Counted from the stretch's first letter, positions 1 to 29,589 are shown. The stretch is DNA of 34,895 nt from Elysia marginata (GCA_019649035.1 BMAT01004067.1:31838-66732); one strand, 5' to 3'. Notes: generated by a model not told the origin, from the letters alone. Translations and numbers: made by a program.

Positions 1-460
1 TTTTAACTTTAAAAATCTCATTCTTGATTTTTAACCATTTTTTTAAAAATGGGCAATAGTGATTTTTACCATAATAACTGCATTCAAGATGGCGGCAGGC
101 TGGTAACAAGGAAACAACGTTTTTGAGTCTAATAACTCATTGCAAAATTAAACCTAAATGTTTCTGTTAATTTCTGAGGGTATATTTAGATTTCATTATT
201 CATAGGAAATAGATTTCTGCTTTCATTCAATGACTAATAGTTAATTTATTCACTGATGACGTCATCGATCACTGGTGATCTAATATAGAAGAGGAAGGAA
301 GAGAATAAAAGCTTGTTGATAGAGGTTGTCAAATCCAATGATGTTCAGAAGTGTTGATAGATTTTTTTTCATTGTCATCTTCCTTTTTATAATTAGTTGT
401 AAAATCTTATATTTATCATATATATGGTCTTGATCAAATTTAACTTGTCTTGTCTTTCAG

Positions 461-18126
<17,666 letters not shown>

Positions 18127-18374
18127 ACATCTCATCAGCATCTCATTTCGTTCAATTGTTGTGTCCGTGGGTTTTGATTTTTGTGCTTTTTGTCTAAAGA
18201 TTAGGTACAACTATTCTGATTTGTTTCCAAAATGTGTCTCTGTTCTTCATATTTGTTAAAATATGGTGTTGTTACATGCAACTTTTGTATATTAGATTGA
18301 CACTCACAGAAAAATGGAAGGCATAGGGTTACATTGTTTTCTTTTGCTTTTGTAAAAGCTTTATCTTTTGCACA

Positions 18375-18818
18375 CAGTGGAAACCTCCAAAATTGAAGTC
18401 TTCTAATTCGAATTTCTCATAGTTTGAAGTGAGGTTTCTTTTTTCTGTTTGGCTTTGATAGATTTGAACTCATAATTCAAACTTCATAATGTTCAGTTGT
18501 CTTATATTGAAGTTTATATTGAGGCTTGCAGAAAATTTTCCTTCTGATCCCTGGCAGTTTGACTTCTCTAAAGAATGAAAGTTTTATGATCAATACTTTC
18601 TGCACAAAGTTGCCATCCTAGAACCTACCCAGAGGTGTCTATGGCCCATGGAATGAGTTTGTTTGTGCTTTTTACACAAGGATGGGGTAAGGAAAGAAGG
18701 TGCTATAGAACTGAGAAGTGGCTTGGTAAATAAACCTGTTCCTTTGAATATAATTCGAATCCTTTTGATCTGAAGCTTTTGTTCGGACCAAGAGATTCAA
18801 ATTATGACATTTCCACCG
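18375..18818. mobile_element. Tigger-like MITE in the EFTUD2 3' UTR
   Basis: The left end is CAGTGGAAACCTCC and the reverse complement of the right end is CGGTGGAAATGTC, with TA after the right end and CA before the left (a changed TA). Subterminal blocks rich in AATTCGAA occur on both sides. About 445 bp, non-coding. Confidence 0.5.
18729..18734 (+). terminator. Candidate proximal poly(A) signal AATAAA
   Basis: A canonical hexamer lies about 600 bases after the EFTUD2 stop. It sits within the MITE-like insertion, so if used it was supplied by the transposon. The downstream sequence is only moderately T-rich. Confidence 0.35.
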
Positions 18819-19197
18819 TAATGGTATTTGAAACAGGACTTGCCAAAAGAGGGGTGTTAAAAGTCATAGGTTTACTTATTTGCCTTTTCTGTTCTAAATA
18901 CTTTATCTTCTCCATAATGTATTTGAAACAAAAGGCCTACTTCTTAAAAGAGGCATGTTTAAAGTGTAAGCAACATTTCAAATTTCTGTTCTAAACAATG
19001 GCAAAAAAAAAATTTTTTTTCATGCAACAAATTAAGGTTTATACTATTGTATTAGTAGTAAGAACCTTTTATTTTTTATCCTCTCTACCTTTTTTATCTT
19101 TGTTCTGTTTGATAAAATGTAATTGTATTTGTATTTTTTTTCTGGGGATTTCTGTTCTTGTTGTTGAAATAGTGCATCTTATAAATTTTTATACAAA

Positions 19198-19203
19198 AAT
19201 AAA
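19198..19203 (+). terminator. Candidate distal poly(A) signal AATAAA
   Basis: The hexamer lies about 1.07 kb after the stop and is followed within 30 bases by long T runs with embedded GTTTTTG. That is the usual layout of a cleavage and polyadenylation site. Confidence 0.5.
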
Positions 19204-19528
19204 TTGATTCAAAGTTGACAAACATTTTTTTGTTTTTGTTTTTTTTTTTTTGCAGTCTGAGTTTTTTGGCTTTGAAGGTTTGAAAATTGTGATTTTAAAT
19301 TTAAGAAGTTGTAAATTGAGAGCAAAAATCTTGGGACAAGGATCCTGCTGCTCTTATTAATTCAATGAAAACCTGGAGGACACTAGTGTCGGCTGATTGA
19401 ATTAACTTAAAACTTTCAATAAACACAAGTAGGCCTGCTTACAAGTTTTAGGATTATTTCTGTTGCACAAGACGTCCAGTATGTACAGCCAAAAAAATTC
19501 TTAAAAACTAAAGAAACCTTTTGTCCAA

Positions 19529-19615
19529 CCAATGCTGCCCGGGACAAACCAAAAGCAGTATCTGCTGTGTAAACCATAAGAGATACTGCATTTCGTTTGT
19601 CCATGGCAGAATGTC
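19529..19615 (+). ncRNA. microRNA-precursor-like hairpin (candidate)
   Basis: Left arm 19529-19563 and right arm 19581-19615 pair at 27 of 35 positions around a 17-base loop. The inner nine pairs (GCAGTATCT / AGATACTGC) are perfect, and GGACAAAC / GTTTGTCC pair further out, with isolated mismatches between. Arm length, loop size and scattered single mismatches resemble a metazoan pre-miRNA. I recognise no known miRNA family, and a decayed MITE is the main alternative. It lies about 320 bases past the distal EFTUD2 poly(A) signal. Confidence 0.35.
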
Positions 19616-21378
19616 TCCTAAGCTTGCAAAGCTGCGTCTTCAATTAGTCATAGTTCTTATAAATTTTCCTTAATGGATTGTTTAATATTTCCCATGTACG
19701 CTGAAAAAGTTATAACAACTGCAATAATTTATTTTAGCTTAGTGAGAAACATGTACTGCAACTTGTGCATGTAACTATGATATATTGTTGGTTTAGAACT
19801 CACATGCTATTTCAGTTGAGACCCATGAACACACACATACACACAGATTGGCATGCATTACGGCGTGTAGTATTATGCTGATGCTCTTATTGTTACCAAA
19901 TTCTAAAAGTTACTCAATAACAACCCTTTTTTGCAACTTGCATATTCTTGGTTTGGCCTTCAAAACTATTACCTCAGCAATTGCTTTATATTTCATTATG
20001 CCAATTAATACTTAGCAACTTACAGAAAAAATTGAATTGTGGCAAAATTTTTACATCAGAGATTGTACTATACATGTACAGTGTAATCGGCTTATATCGA
20101 TGTAATGTCTATAAATAAAATGCAATGACAAAAAGGAAAAATAAACGTTGCGTGTGCGTGTGTTTGGGGGAGGGGGGATGGAGAATTACTACGCTGACAT
20201 CATTACTAATAACATGAGTAATTACTTCCATTGTTTTCTGTTTTGCTGGGATCGACTGTGGGAGACATTTGTTTGGCTGTGTTGTTAGTCTTTTACTTTT
20301 TCAAATTAATGAAATCATTTTTAATAAAGCTATGACTTCATTGTTCTTTTTTTACATCTTGTTTTCTGATGCCTTTTTTAATCAATTCAGGATGTCAATA
20401 AAGTGAAAAAGGCCAGGGAAAAAGTCGATATATGAGGAATTACTTATTAAGATGTTAGAGGAAAAAAGTCTATCATAGCATAAGATGTTAAATGTTGATA
20501 AAGTGGCTGACGACACTATAGTCTGTTATTTTTTAAACAATTCCAAACATTACCCAGGATATCCCTTTTTGTTAATTTATCACCTTCTATATTTTGAGGA
20601 AAACTGCGAAAATGAACTCAGTTTAAAACACCATTGACTATATAAAGATTCAAAACAGATTTGTGTCTTGTAAACCTAGTACATACAAAAGTTGTTTTTT
20701 TTTTTTGCAATTTTCTCAAAAGGCCTTCCCTCTAGGGCGTAGGATCAGGAGAAACAGGATTTCTAAACAAAAAAAAAAACATCTATTTATCAAAATCTTT
20801 TGGATACGGCAAGTAAGTGAACAAAGGGAATGGCTACAAGACAACATAGGCTTTTAGTTTTAAAATGAAAACTATGGATTTGAGCATCCTGCTCTTGAAA
20901 ACTTTTGAAGGAGTATGTCCTTACGAATTTGGCATTAGAACATACCACACATGCATCCTAATTCAAAAAGCGAAGGCGTGATTCTTTTACAAAGAGACTG
21001 AAAAGATTCATAATTTATTAACATCAATTCATGTCAACAAGTTCAAAGTAATGATAAAACCAAATAAAACAGCTGGCGCTATAATTATAAGCCAGTTGAC
21101 GTCACAGTCCAAGTTGATTCAGACAATAAATACAGGCAGAAACCTTGTAAATGCGTCCAAGCACTCCTCATAGTTTAAACAACAGAAGGGATTGAGGCTA
21201 ACTCTACAGTATATATACCAATCGATGGAACAAAGTCGTGTAACACACATCTTACAAAGTATCCATAAATTTATGAGAACATTTGTTACTGAGTTGGACA
21301 GAAATTATTCAAGTTTTACAATCTATGAAAAGCGGTAAACTGATAAGAAATGACAATAATTCTGACAATTTTCATGAT

Positions 21379-21423
21379 GATAATAATAATAATAATAATA
21401 TTAATACTAATTATTATTATTAC
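21379..21423. repeat. AAT/ATT microsatellite
   Basis: A run of TAA units is followed by a run of ATT units after a short break, so the region can fold back on itself. Confidence 0.9.
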
Positions 21424-21570
21424 TGTATTACTTATGACCATTACATAAATGATGAAACGAATAAATGACAACACGGTTATATAGTAGAACTAAGTAGTTA
21501 GCACTAGAATAAAAAGACGATAAAGCAGTAATAATACATGCACGTGTAGTACATGTATAGAGGAATTGAG

Positions 21571-21870
21571 AGTAGTGCAGTAGTAGTAATAGTTGTAGTA
21601 GTAGTAGTAGTGGCAGTAGTAGTACTTGTAGTATAAGTACAGTAGAAGTAGTAGTAGTAACTGTAGTAGTAATAATAGTAGCAGCAGTAGTAGTAGCAGC
21701 AACAGCAGTAGTAGTACTAGTAGTAGCAGGAGCAGTAGTAGTAGTAAAGGTAGTAGTAATAGTTGTGGTGGTAGTAGAAGTAGTAGTAGCAGCAGCAGCA
21801 GTAGTAGTTGTAGTAGTAGTAGTAGTAGTAGTGGTAGGAGGAGGAGAAGCAGAAGTAGCAGTAGAAGTAA
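21571..21870. repeat. Imperfect AGT trinucleotide array
   Basis: About 300 bp is built of AGT/GTA units with interspersions of AGC and AAT. The long poly-Thr and poly-Leu minus-strand frames across it are by-products of the repeat and are not genes. Confidence 0.95.
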
Positions 21871-23884
21871 CAATGCAGTAAAAAAAAAAAAACAGCTTAA
21901 AAACACGAGAAAGATGGCGATAATGAAAATAGGCCTGATGTATTAAAGGTAGGGTGATCGTAACACTGGTGCTTACAACAGTCATAAATGAAAATAATGA
22001 AGTAAGCCAGTATAGAGGAGATTTCCTTTATGAGTTTGTATGAAAATGTGGAGTTGGAATAATTTTTTTCTCGCAACCAGGCCAAACGAATACAATCCTT
22101 TCAATTTCTCATTCAAATGCGGTTAACCCTTACGTGTTACATGTATAATTATACTAAGCCTCAGAAAGTTTGTGGTCGATAACAGGAATTTTTATTCTCT
22201 GTGAATATAATGTACTGAATGTGTTGCTAATGTGTTGATTTAAGATGATTAAAAAAAAAAAAAAGAAAGAGAAAGAGAGAGACAAAAAAAGTTGAAATGT
22301 TGATTTAATGTTATTAATTAATTTTGAGAAATTCCGACCCCCCCAGTTCGAATTTTTTTTTCATCGATAATAACGATGGTAAAACCAGTTTTTTTTAAAA
22401 ATAATAATAATAATAATCACAAAATAAAGCGATGGTAACGAAAAATGAATTTGAAATGTACATGTAGACGTTAGTACTATAAATTACAGGTACATGACAA
22501 GTGATCTAATCCTAAAACCAAAAAAGTAGTCTATGCAATTGGAACTGGAAGCATCATTTCTTTACTAGTTCAGAAAAGCAATTTAAAAAGAATTGGTTTT
22601 ATGTTTGTATTTGTAAGTTATTGATTGTGACACAAGCGACAATGGATGCGAAGTTACTAGAATAATGAAGACGATTATAATAATCTAAGAAAGACCTAAG
22701 GATAACGATGATATTAACTATACATTACATTGACACAAATAAAAATGTAACATAAAACTTTTTCAAAAGGTCATCTTAGTAAAACAATTTTTCCGAAAAA
22801 CCAGGGCATACCTACATAGTTACTGGGCTTTTATTTCCGAAACAAATGTACTCCATGATTTTTTGTTGACGTACTGATAAAATTGGAAAGCAATTGTAGA
22901 ATCATATGTCCTAGTTGTCACTATCATTGCTAAATATTATTAATTTGAATAACTTAGCGCACCATGAATTTGCCAAAATTTTTAATCCCACTACTACCTG
23001 ATACTCAAAACAAACCTCAAAACACGCACACACATAAAACATACAACACACTCAGGGCTTAAATATAGACACTTTATCTGAAAAGAAACTTGGCGATTCC
23101 ATCTTTTCAATTTTTAAAAAATGTATTTGCTTTTCTTACCAATATCTAGATTTTGAGCTTGATATAGAAGATAAAAATTATATCTCGATCTCGAGTCGGC
23201 ATTGGGGCTAAATCTAGCTTGGGTTTTTGGTGAACCGTTTTCTTCCATTTTAACTAAATCTCAGCGCGTCATGTTTTCTTATGTTTTAGCATTGGGGCCA
23301 AGGCTCTGAGTGTTAAGTTTTCTTAAATATGAAGGTCACTTTTTATCTAAAAAGAGAAAAAAAATACAACATAAACCGAAAAAGAGTTGGAAAGTAAATT
23401 GTTGACATACAAAATCTTAAAATAAAAAAAATGAGATAAAATGCGATTCGTCATAAAACCCTTCGAACTTCCAATGCTGCTTCTACAATCATCTAAAAAA
23501 AGGCTCGTCGTTCGATGTGGTGGATTCTTCTTAAGTTCCTTTAAACTGCTTATGATCTAAACCAAAGTTTAATTTTACCGAAGTTTTGTCTTATACTATT
23601 GAAGCGATTTTCAATAGATCAACTTTGAGAGGAAAACTTGGACATATTAGGATAAAATAATAAAAATGGGAATGGAGCGTAATATTATCATTCTGGACCA
23701 CTTTCAGTTGGATTTAAAGGGAAAGTTTTCCAAAAGGAACAATGACTTGGGCTCTGATCTCATTTCCAATAGAGAGAATAACATTTTTTGTCACTTATTT
23801 ACATGTATTATATAAGCGAACATTGAATTTGTCGGGGTAGCCCTTCATCGTGGCGTTTCTTTGGTGTTTTATAGTTGGGTCGGA

Positions 23885-24069
23885 CACTGGCTCTGACCTA
23901 AATCTACGTTACAACTTGGGAAACACCATTCTCTTCCGCCTCTCTCCTTTCAGATCGCGCACCCATTCAATTTGTTTGGTGCGATAGGAATAAATATCAC
24001 GCAGCTCAGGCAAAACGTTCTTCAGACTACTTCTGATACAGAATAGGTAGATTTAGGTCAGAACCAGTG
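23885..24069. mobile_element. Short inverted-repeat element (MITE-like)
   Basis: Arms 23885-23907 and 24047-24069 are reverse complements over 23 bases with a single mismatch, sharing TCTGACCTAAATCTAC, with 139 bases between. Weaker similarity continues a few bases outwards on both sides. No clear target duplication was found. Confidence 0.5.
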
Positions 24070-24446
24070 ACTGATTCCCTCAAAAATTGATAATGAGGTC
24101 TGCTTAATAGATATATCCATATTGTAGATAGAAACGACCAGATAATTAAATTAGTTTTGGAATGAAAATAACTTTTTGTCTAAATCAGATTCTAAGGCGG
24201 AGAAGATTAAATCTGGGAATAAAGTGTACATGAACAGAAACTTTATCGTAGGGGAGTTTTCTTAAAAAATGCTTCACTGCAGATAATTATGCAAAGTTGT
24301 CTTTTTTAATTACATTAAAATCATCCTTTCTTTATCCTTCTTGTGGTACCAAGGTCTATTCAGTCTCCATAAAGTAACATTAGACTAAAGAGATATTAAA
24401 CTCCTGTCACAAAACTGTACATACATAGGACTTCCTGTCTTCTTCC

Positions 24447-24507
24447 AAACTGAGGTCAGCAGACAGACTTAAGCAACGCTGCGTGCGCGGTTTGGTGACC
24501 TCAGTTT
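24447..24507. repeat. 12-bp perfect inverted repeat
   Basis: AAACTGAGGTCA at 24447-24458 is complemented by TGACCTCAGTTT at 24496-24507, with a 37-base loop. The arms contain AGGTCA/TGACCT, the nuclear-receptor half-site sequence, which may be coincidence. Confidence 0.6.
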
Positions 24508-25299
24508 TTATCTCCTAGTAAGGTACATCCGGTGTCCCATTGTTTTAGAGAGAGTGGTAACTCTATCGTTTCTTAACTCTATGACAATCACACATATTTC
24601 GACTCACCGATTATAGATTGAGGCTAAGCTGGAGTATAACATTTTGCAGAAAATGTGACGGTAAAAGAGTCTTAACGTCGCAAAATTTGACTTTGATATT
24701 CTACATGATTTCTAGTAAGGCTGACAGTTAAGCCATACCCTACCACTGCAATATTTCCCTCAACGTTTAATTAAATAATAAAAACACCTTAAAGAAGGTA
24801 TATCCATGCATCATTATTTTCGGGACCACTAAAGAAAGGTCTAAACAAAACATGAGGAACTTAGAGCAACAGAGAACATAATTATTACTATTACTTACAT
24901 ACATGATGAAATGTGGAAAATGTATAATAAACGGTACGCTGGTCGTCCAAGCCTTTAAATAGGCAAGCACAGCGAAGATATGTTTACGCAATTTGACTGT
25001 CTAAAACACTGAAGGACTCAACGATTGAGTGGGCGGGGGTGGGGGGTTGGGGAGCTATCTAGAAGTTAGAAAGCTACTTCAGATCTTTGAATATGAAATG
25101 CAAGAACTGTTACATCGAGATAACAGCTCCGACTTATCATTCACCAAAAACATGTTTTCCGTTCGACAGTGGACATTTCAATTTATATTCTATACATGCC
25201 TGTGAAAAAAGTACATTGGTAAGTAGGAAGGTTTTTTTAACCTCTCAAATATTATGTTTATGTAAAAAAAGAGGGAGGGGAGAGTGAGAAGACATAGTA

Positions 25300-25500
25300 T
25301 TGCACAGTGCAGTAAGGTTAACTACCATGTCGGAGCTCCATGGTTCGAATCCTAGCCCAGTATAAAGAGTTATATGAGCTACCTAGAGTCCACCTGGCTT
25401 AACATGTATGGTTAATACTGTAGCTCGGGTTTTAGAGGTGGTACGAGTAAAAACAATGGCAAGGTACTGCACAAATGATACGAGAACAAAATAAACTCTA
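25300..25500 (+). mobile_element. Diverged tRNA-SINE remnant
   Basis: A B box GGTTCGAATCC lies at 25342-25352. It is followed by GAGTCCACCTGG, which resembles GTCCACCCACCTG in the SINE at 17378. The A-box half is decayed and the limits are approximate. Confidence 0.45.
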
Positions 25501-26053
25501 ATCGAAAACCACATTTCATTTCTTTGCCCACCCACGCTCAGTCTGGCAGAGAACTCATTGTAACTTTTAACAGTGTTAAAAAAGAGCTTCTCACAATGTA
25601 ACGACCTTTTATGCCTTCACCTGACAAAGCTATTTAAATAGACAAGTGCGGTTTATTAGCCTATGCACTTTTAACACAATAAATACCCACAGTTTTATCC
25701 AAACAATAGCTGTACGGCATAATAACCTTCCGCATTATTCATAGATATGAAGTTATACCCAAGTTTAAGCTAAAAAACTGTCTATTCATCGTGTATTGTA
25801 TGGCTTACCTTGCCGAGGAATTTTTATAAGTCCAAACAAACGAGAATACATTGTACAATATCTTACGTAATCTTCATTAGATATCTATTAGCACTTCTCT
25901 TTACTGTAAGTTTAAATGAGATGAGTCTTTCATTAAATGCTCATGAGACAGAACTTTAGATAATTATCTGGATAAAACTCTAGTGTGTTGAGAACTATAA
26001 GAACCTATACCCTCAATGATACGTCGTCGCACTGTCTTTTGAACTAAGAATAC

Positions 26054-26654
26054 CTATATATAAAAGTAGGTCTAAACGTCTTTGGCTTATCCTCGCAATT
26101 TCGCCACAAGCGAGTTTTCCTCCTGAGTTTTCTCGGTCGCTTGCGGAGACGTTTCTTCTGTCTCTTTTTGGCGTTTTGCTTCTTCTTCTTCCTAACGGCG
26201 CATCTCTTGGAGGTATCCTGGCCGCGGAGAAGGAACTGTGTACTCCTGGAGCAGCGCTTGCACTGTAGTCTCAAGTACAGTTTATTGTCTGTATCTTTTC
26301 TGGACAGCCTTGAAATGAGTGATACAGGGAGAACGAGTTTCAGCATTGTCGTATCATTGATCTCTTTCCGCAGCTCGGCTAGGCGCCGTTTGCGCTTTCC
26401 TTTCGAGTCTGACAAGAACACTCGAATTTTCGACTGTTTCCGCCAGCGGCGTCTTTTCCCTTTCCTTCTCCCTTTTTTATTACGGGCGGACGTCGTAGTC
26501 GTAGAATTCGAACTAGATCTAGATCTAAGTAATCGACTCGAGCGTTTGTTTTGCTCCTCATGGTTGACGATGACGCGCACGAAGAGCTTCAAGCTGTGCA
26601 CCGGAGGTTGGCCGCCCACCAACGCATTGAGATCAAAGACCAGGAGGTTCCTCT
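26054..26654 (-). CDS. Candidate exon of a TGF-beta superfamily precursor (propeptide)
   Basis: The exon has a strong acceptor (tctatattttcgttcacag) and a weaker donor (ATAG|GTATTC), with one open frame of 200 codons. It starts RNLLVFDLNALVGGQPPVHS, then LKLFVRVIVN. This follows the FDLSSIPxGExVxSAELRLF pattern of TGF-beta propeptide arm domains. Further on, KIRVFLSD and TTMLKLVLPVSLISRLSRK are followed by KLYLRLQCKRC (CxxC at exon residues 131-134). These align in order with the propeptide end of activin/inhibin beta chains (RLNLDVQCDSC in human INHBB). Residues 153-181 are very basic (KKRQKKRLRKRPRKLRRKTR), which would provide furin-type sites. Two basic/Ser-Thr-rich inserts are unusual. 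The mature cystine-knot exon should lie to the left on this strand but was not found, nor was a signal-peptide exon to the right. It may be a gene whose other exons I missed, or a fragment. GC content is clearly above that of the surroundings. Confidence 0.5.
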
Positions 26655-27920
26655 CTGTGAACGAAAATATAGAAGTCCATATTTAGAGCGGAGCATAATG
26701 GGGAAAGTTTTATACAACTAAAAAAGAAAAAAGAATTTCAAAACAGATGACCATAAAGAAAAACAAAGATGTAAAAATAGGTAAAAAAAAAAAACCCACA
26801 TCAATTGGCAGCAAATCCTTACACAGATACAGTATAACTCTTAAACTATTAAACTTTCAGAGATTCGCATATGGAAAGAGTGAGTGGAAAATGCAGAGAA
26901 AACAAACTCAAGGGAGATGAAAAGAAAGACACGAAAAAATAGGGGATACAGTATGAAAAAGGATGCTTAAATAGAAACAAATGAAACAAACATTCCAAGA
27001 AACGACAATATTTTCCAACAGCAAAGACACACATATACAAAATGATGAGAAAGAAGCGAGTAGCCAGCGCATGCGGCCAATCCCTAGTGGTGCTCATATC
27101 AAGTTTCTAAAACATTCTAATTTCTAAAAATTAAATAGTGTTATGCTGGATAGGCCAGAGTAAAGCTCGTTTTCGAAGCTGAAATTTCGCCATGTTAGCT
27201 TTAAAAACACGCATTAATTTTAGTCTTCATACTGGTAGTGGCCTACTTGATAAATCTTTTACCTTAAGATCTTTCAGTCTTTCAATCTTTCAATCAATCT
27301 TTCAATCATTTGATGAATTTACCTAATTCGTAAATCTACCCACGCGTCTCCAAATCCAAGGGAACCATTTCTATGATTATTTCTGCTTTGATTAAATTTC
27401 TGAGCTTAACCATTCATTTTAGTACAGCCATTTCATGGGGGTATTTTCGATGTGATTTTGCTCCTCAAATGAGTCGGTCTAATATTGTATCATATCTGTG
27501 TACCGATGTTTATAAAACGTGAAAGAACCTGAATCACTCGTTTTTCGGCGACGGAGAAATTGATTGAGGAATAAATAATACTCACCAATGGTTATTTCTA
27601 AGGACAATTGACCTGATAATATTGAATTTCAATATTTATTTTTGAGATAGTTTCAAGAGCTCAGTTTTTAACAAACTGCTTCCAATCAAACTTCTTGTTT
27701 CAATTATGATCTGTGCTTTACACCAATACGCTACAATTAAACTGTTCGAAGACATTCGTGAAGTAATCTTTCCGTCAAAGAAATAAAATTCCATTATGGC
27801 AGCTCTAACTTACCTCGCAGATTTTAAAAGAACCAAGCGTCAATTATTTTTGAAACTACCCACAACAGAATTCACAGCTGTCTTTTATTTCGAACAACTT
27901 TTCGCTTCATCGATTGAAAT

Positions 27921-28245
27921 AATCTAAGCGCTCTTCATGTGTTCTCCGATACTCCGCTACCAAGAAGTATACCTTCTCAGCTCACAGAAGAACAACAGTC
28001 AAAACAGCGCATAAGGCCTACCCTATAGCACTGATAAGGTTTTGTATTGCTTGAAGACCAGGTATCGTACCGCCTCAGTGAGGCTATTCCAGAAAACGTA
28101 TGATGATACTATAGCCTTTCCTAGGGACTCTATGTCCACCTACTTAGCCAGTGCTTGAACCTGGTGGGGTAGCCAAGTGTCTACTGAGTGTCACTGTTTT
28201 TGGACAGCCGAAATTTCGAACCCTGAAGCTGGGATGAAAGTAAAG
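27921..28245 (-). mobile_element. tRNA-SINE copy B, diverged
   Basis: A B-box-like GGGTTCGAAAT reads on the minus strand at 28213-28223. The 3' block 27921-28012 shares ATGCGCT, TTCTNTGTG, AGAAGGTA and GAGCGCTTAGA in the same order with the neighbouring copy. The A-box half is not recognisable. Confidence 0.45.
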
Positions 28246-28254
28246 TGAAGAGCA

Positions 28255-28565
28255 TTTTTTATAAAGTGCCTAACCCACTAATTTGCTCTAAGCGCTCTAT
28301 TCGGGTTCCCCGACATGCCATCGCCAACCAAATTACCTTCTGAACACATAGAGAAGCAGCAAATATAGCGCATCACTCTAGCATAGCGACAAAATCTTCA
28401 CTGCTTTTAGTCGGATACTCTTTTAACGCATGACTGGGGCGGAGAAACATGTAAAAAATAGACTTTCTCAAGGACTAAATCCTCAACCTGTCGTAAGCAG
28501 GGCTCAAACTCCGGATCTCTCGGTCCGAAAGCCGAGCATCTACCACCAGACCAGAACGCCACGCA
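28255..28565 (-). mobile_element. tRNA-SINE copy A
   Basis: Read on the minus strand, the head has an A-box-like TGGTCTGGTGGTAGATGC, an anticodon-like stem CTCGG/CCGAG around CTTTCGGA, and a B box GAGTTTGAGCCC (28500-28511). The 3' block at 28281-28373 ends GAGCGCTTAGAGC, as in copy B. It is a different SINE family from the one at 17378. Confidence 0.55.
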
Positions 28566-29589
28566 ACCTTTCAAGCAACCTTTTATTCCGTGGTTTTATT
28601 TACCCCTACCTTTATTTTCATTGAGGGCATAGCCTTAAATATAAGTTAGTTAGAAGGGAGATAGATAATAACAGACAGAAAGCGAGGGGGACATTTTTTT
28701 TTATTTTCGTAAGTATTGTACTTTCATGTTACTGGTTTTTTAAACTGAATACATAGGATAATAGACTGCTGGTAATGATAAACCTGTTATCCTGACTAAG
28801 CATTGATCATTTTCAAATGTTTACTTTTGCAATTTCGTATTGACATGAACTAACTTAACTAAATTTGAATTTAATTGAGATGTCATGTTCGGATATTATT
28901 ATAAGTTACATTGAAATAAGTCATAACTGTTACCAACGTGCTTCCAAAGGATTGGACTTTTCCACAATGGATCGTTCTCTAATGCCCCCTAAGATTTCGC
29001 AAGATGTAGGCCTATTTATACGTTGGTTTGAGAAGTAATCAAAATTTCATGGTTGAACCCTGGTCTGGCCTAGAATAAGTCTATGAAATGTTTGAAAAAG
29101 GAAAAATGTGTGTTTATTTCCTGCAAATTTATATAAGTATGCATAAGAATAACAATTTGTCTATAATCTTTCATGCTTTTGATTTTTACTTCCCAGGAGC
29201 TATGCACAATCGGTGTAGCGGGTAAAACAAAAACGAAATGGCTAAATAGCGTACCCTCAAACAAAACAGCCCCCCCCCCTCCAAAAAAGTTACAATAGCC
29301 ATCACAAAAAAAGGTTAAATATATGGTAAAACTAGCCATATAGGTGCTGACTTTTTGTACTGGTGAGTAACACATAGATTAAGGTCTAATCGAACCCATC
29401 TCCTACTAAAGCTGTACAAATCTTCTCAGAACCTAGATCTAAATCCCCCCTACAAACCCAAGCTCAAGAGACATGAGCTCTCTCCCAAATCCCACACATC
29501 CCACCTTTATCTCTACTTTAACCTACCACTCGTTACCGGTAACCTAAAGGCGGTTCGCCTATACCATTCTATCGGCATAATTATTAGGC

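Larger units (their letters stand above)
18127..19220 (+). other. EFTUD2: EFTUD2 3' untranslated region (extent inferred)
   Basis: There is no coding content after the stop. The stretch contains a Tigger-like MITE (18375-18818) and two AATAAA hexamers. The right limit is set by the distal hexamer, which is followed by a T/GT-rich stretch. Confidence 0.5.
19221..26053. other. Gene-poor intergenic stretch
   Basis: Apart from the hairpins, microsatellites, MITE-like repeat and SINE remnant listed separately, I see no exon with both a splice site and protein-like content on either strand. There is an A/GA-rich tract at 22247-22293 and a G-rich stretch at 25028-25053 able to form a quadruplex. 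Confidence 0.6.
26655..29589. other. Gene-poor stretch right of the TGF-beta-like exon
   Basis: Besides the two SINE copies, there is a short TTTCAATC tandem at 27279-27308 and an isolated strong donor-like GAG|GTAAGT on the minus strand at 27814. No coding exon could be supported. Confidence 0.5.

Noticed and set aside
20075-20110. Possible single Tigger end (CAGTGTAATCGGCTTATATC)
   Set aside because: No inverted partner or target duplication was found nearby.
21428-21985. Long minus-strand poly-Thr and poly-Leu frames
   Set aside because: They are translation of the AGT array.
26141-26686. 181-codon plus-strand frame
   Set aside because: It is the antisense of the TGF-beta-like exon and mirrors its basic codons as a Phe/Leu/Arg-rich sequence.
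27805-27830. Strong minus-strand splice donor GAG|GTAAGT as first exon of the TGF-beta-like gene
   Set aside because: All upstream frames stop within a few codons and no start codon context was found. A non-coding exon remains possible.
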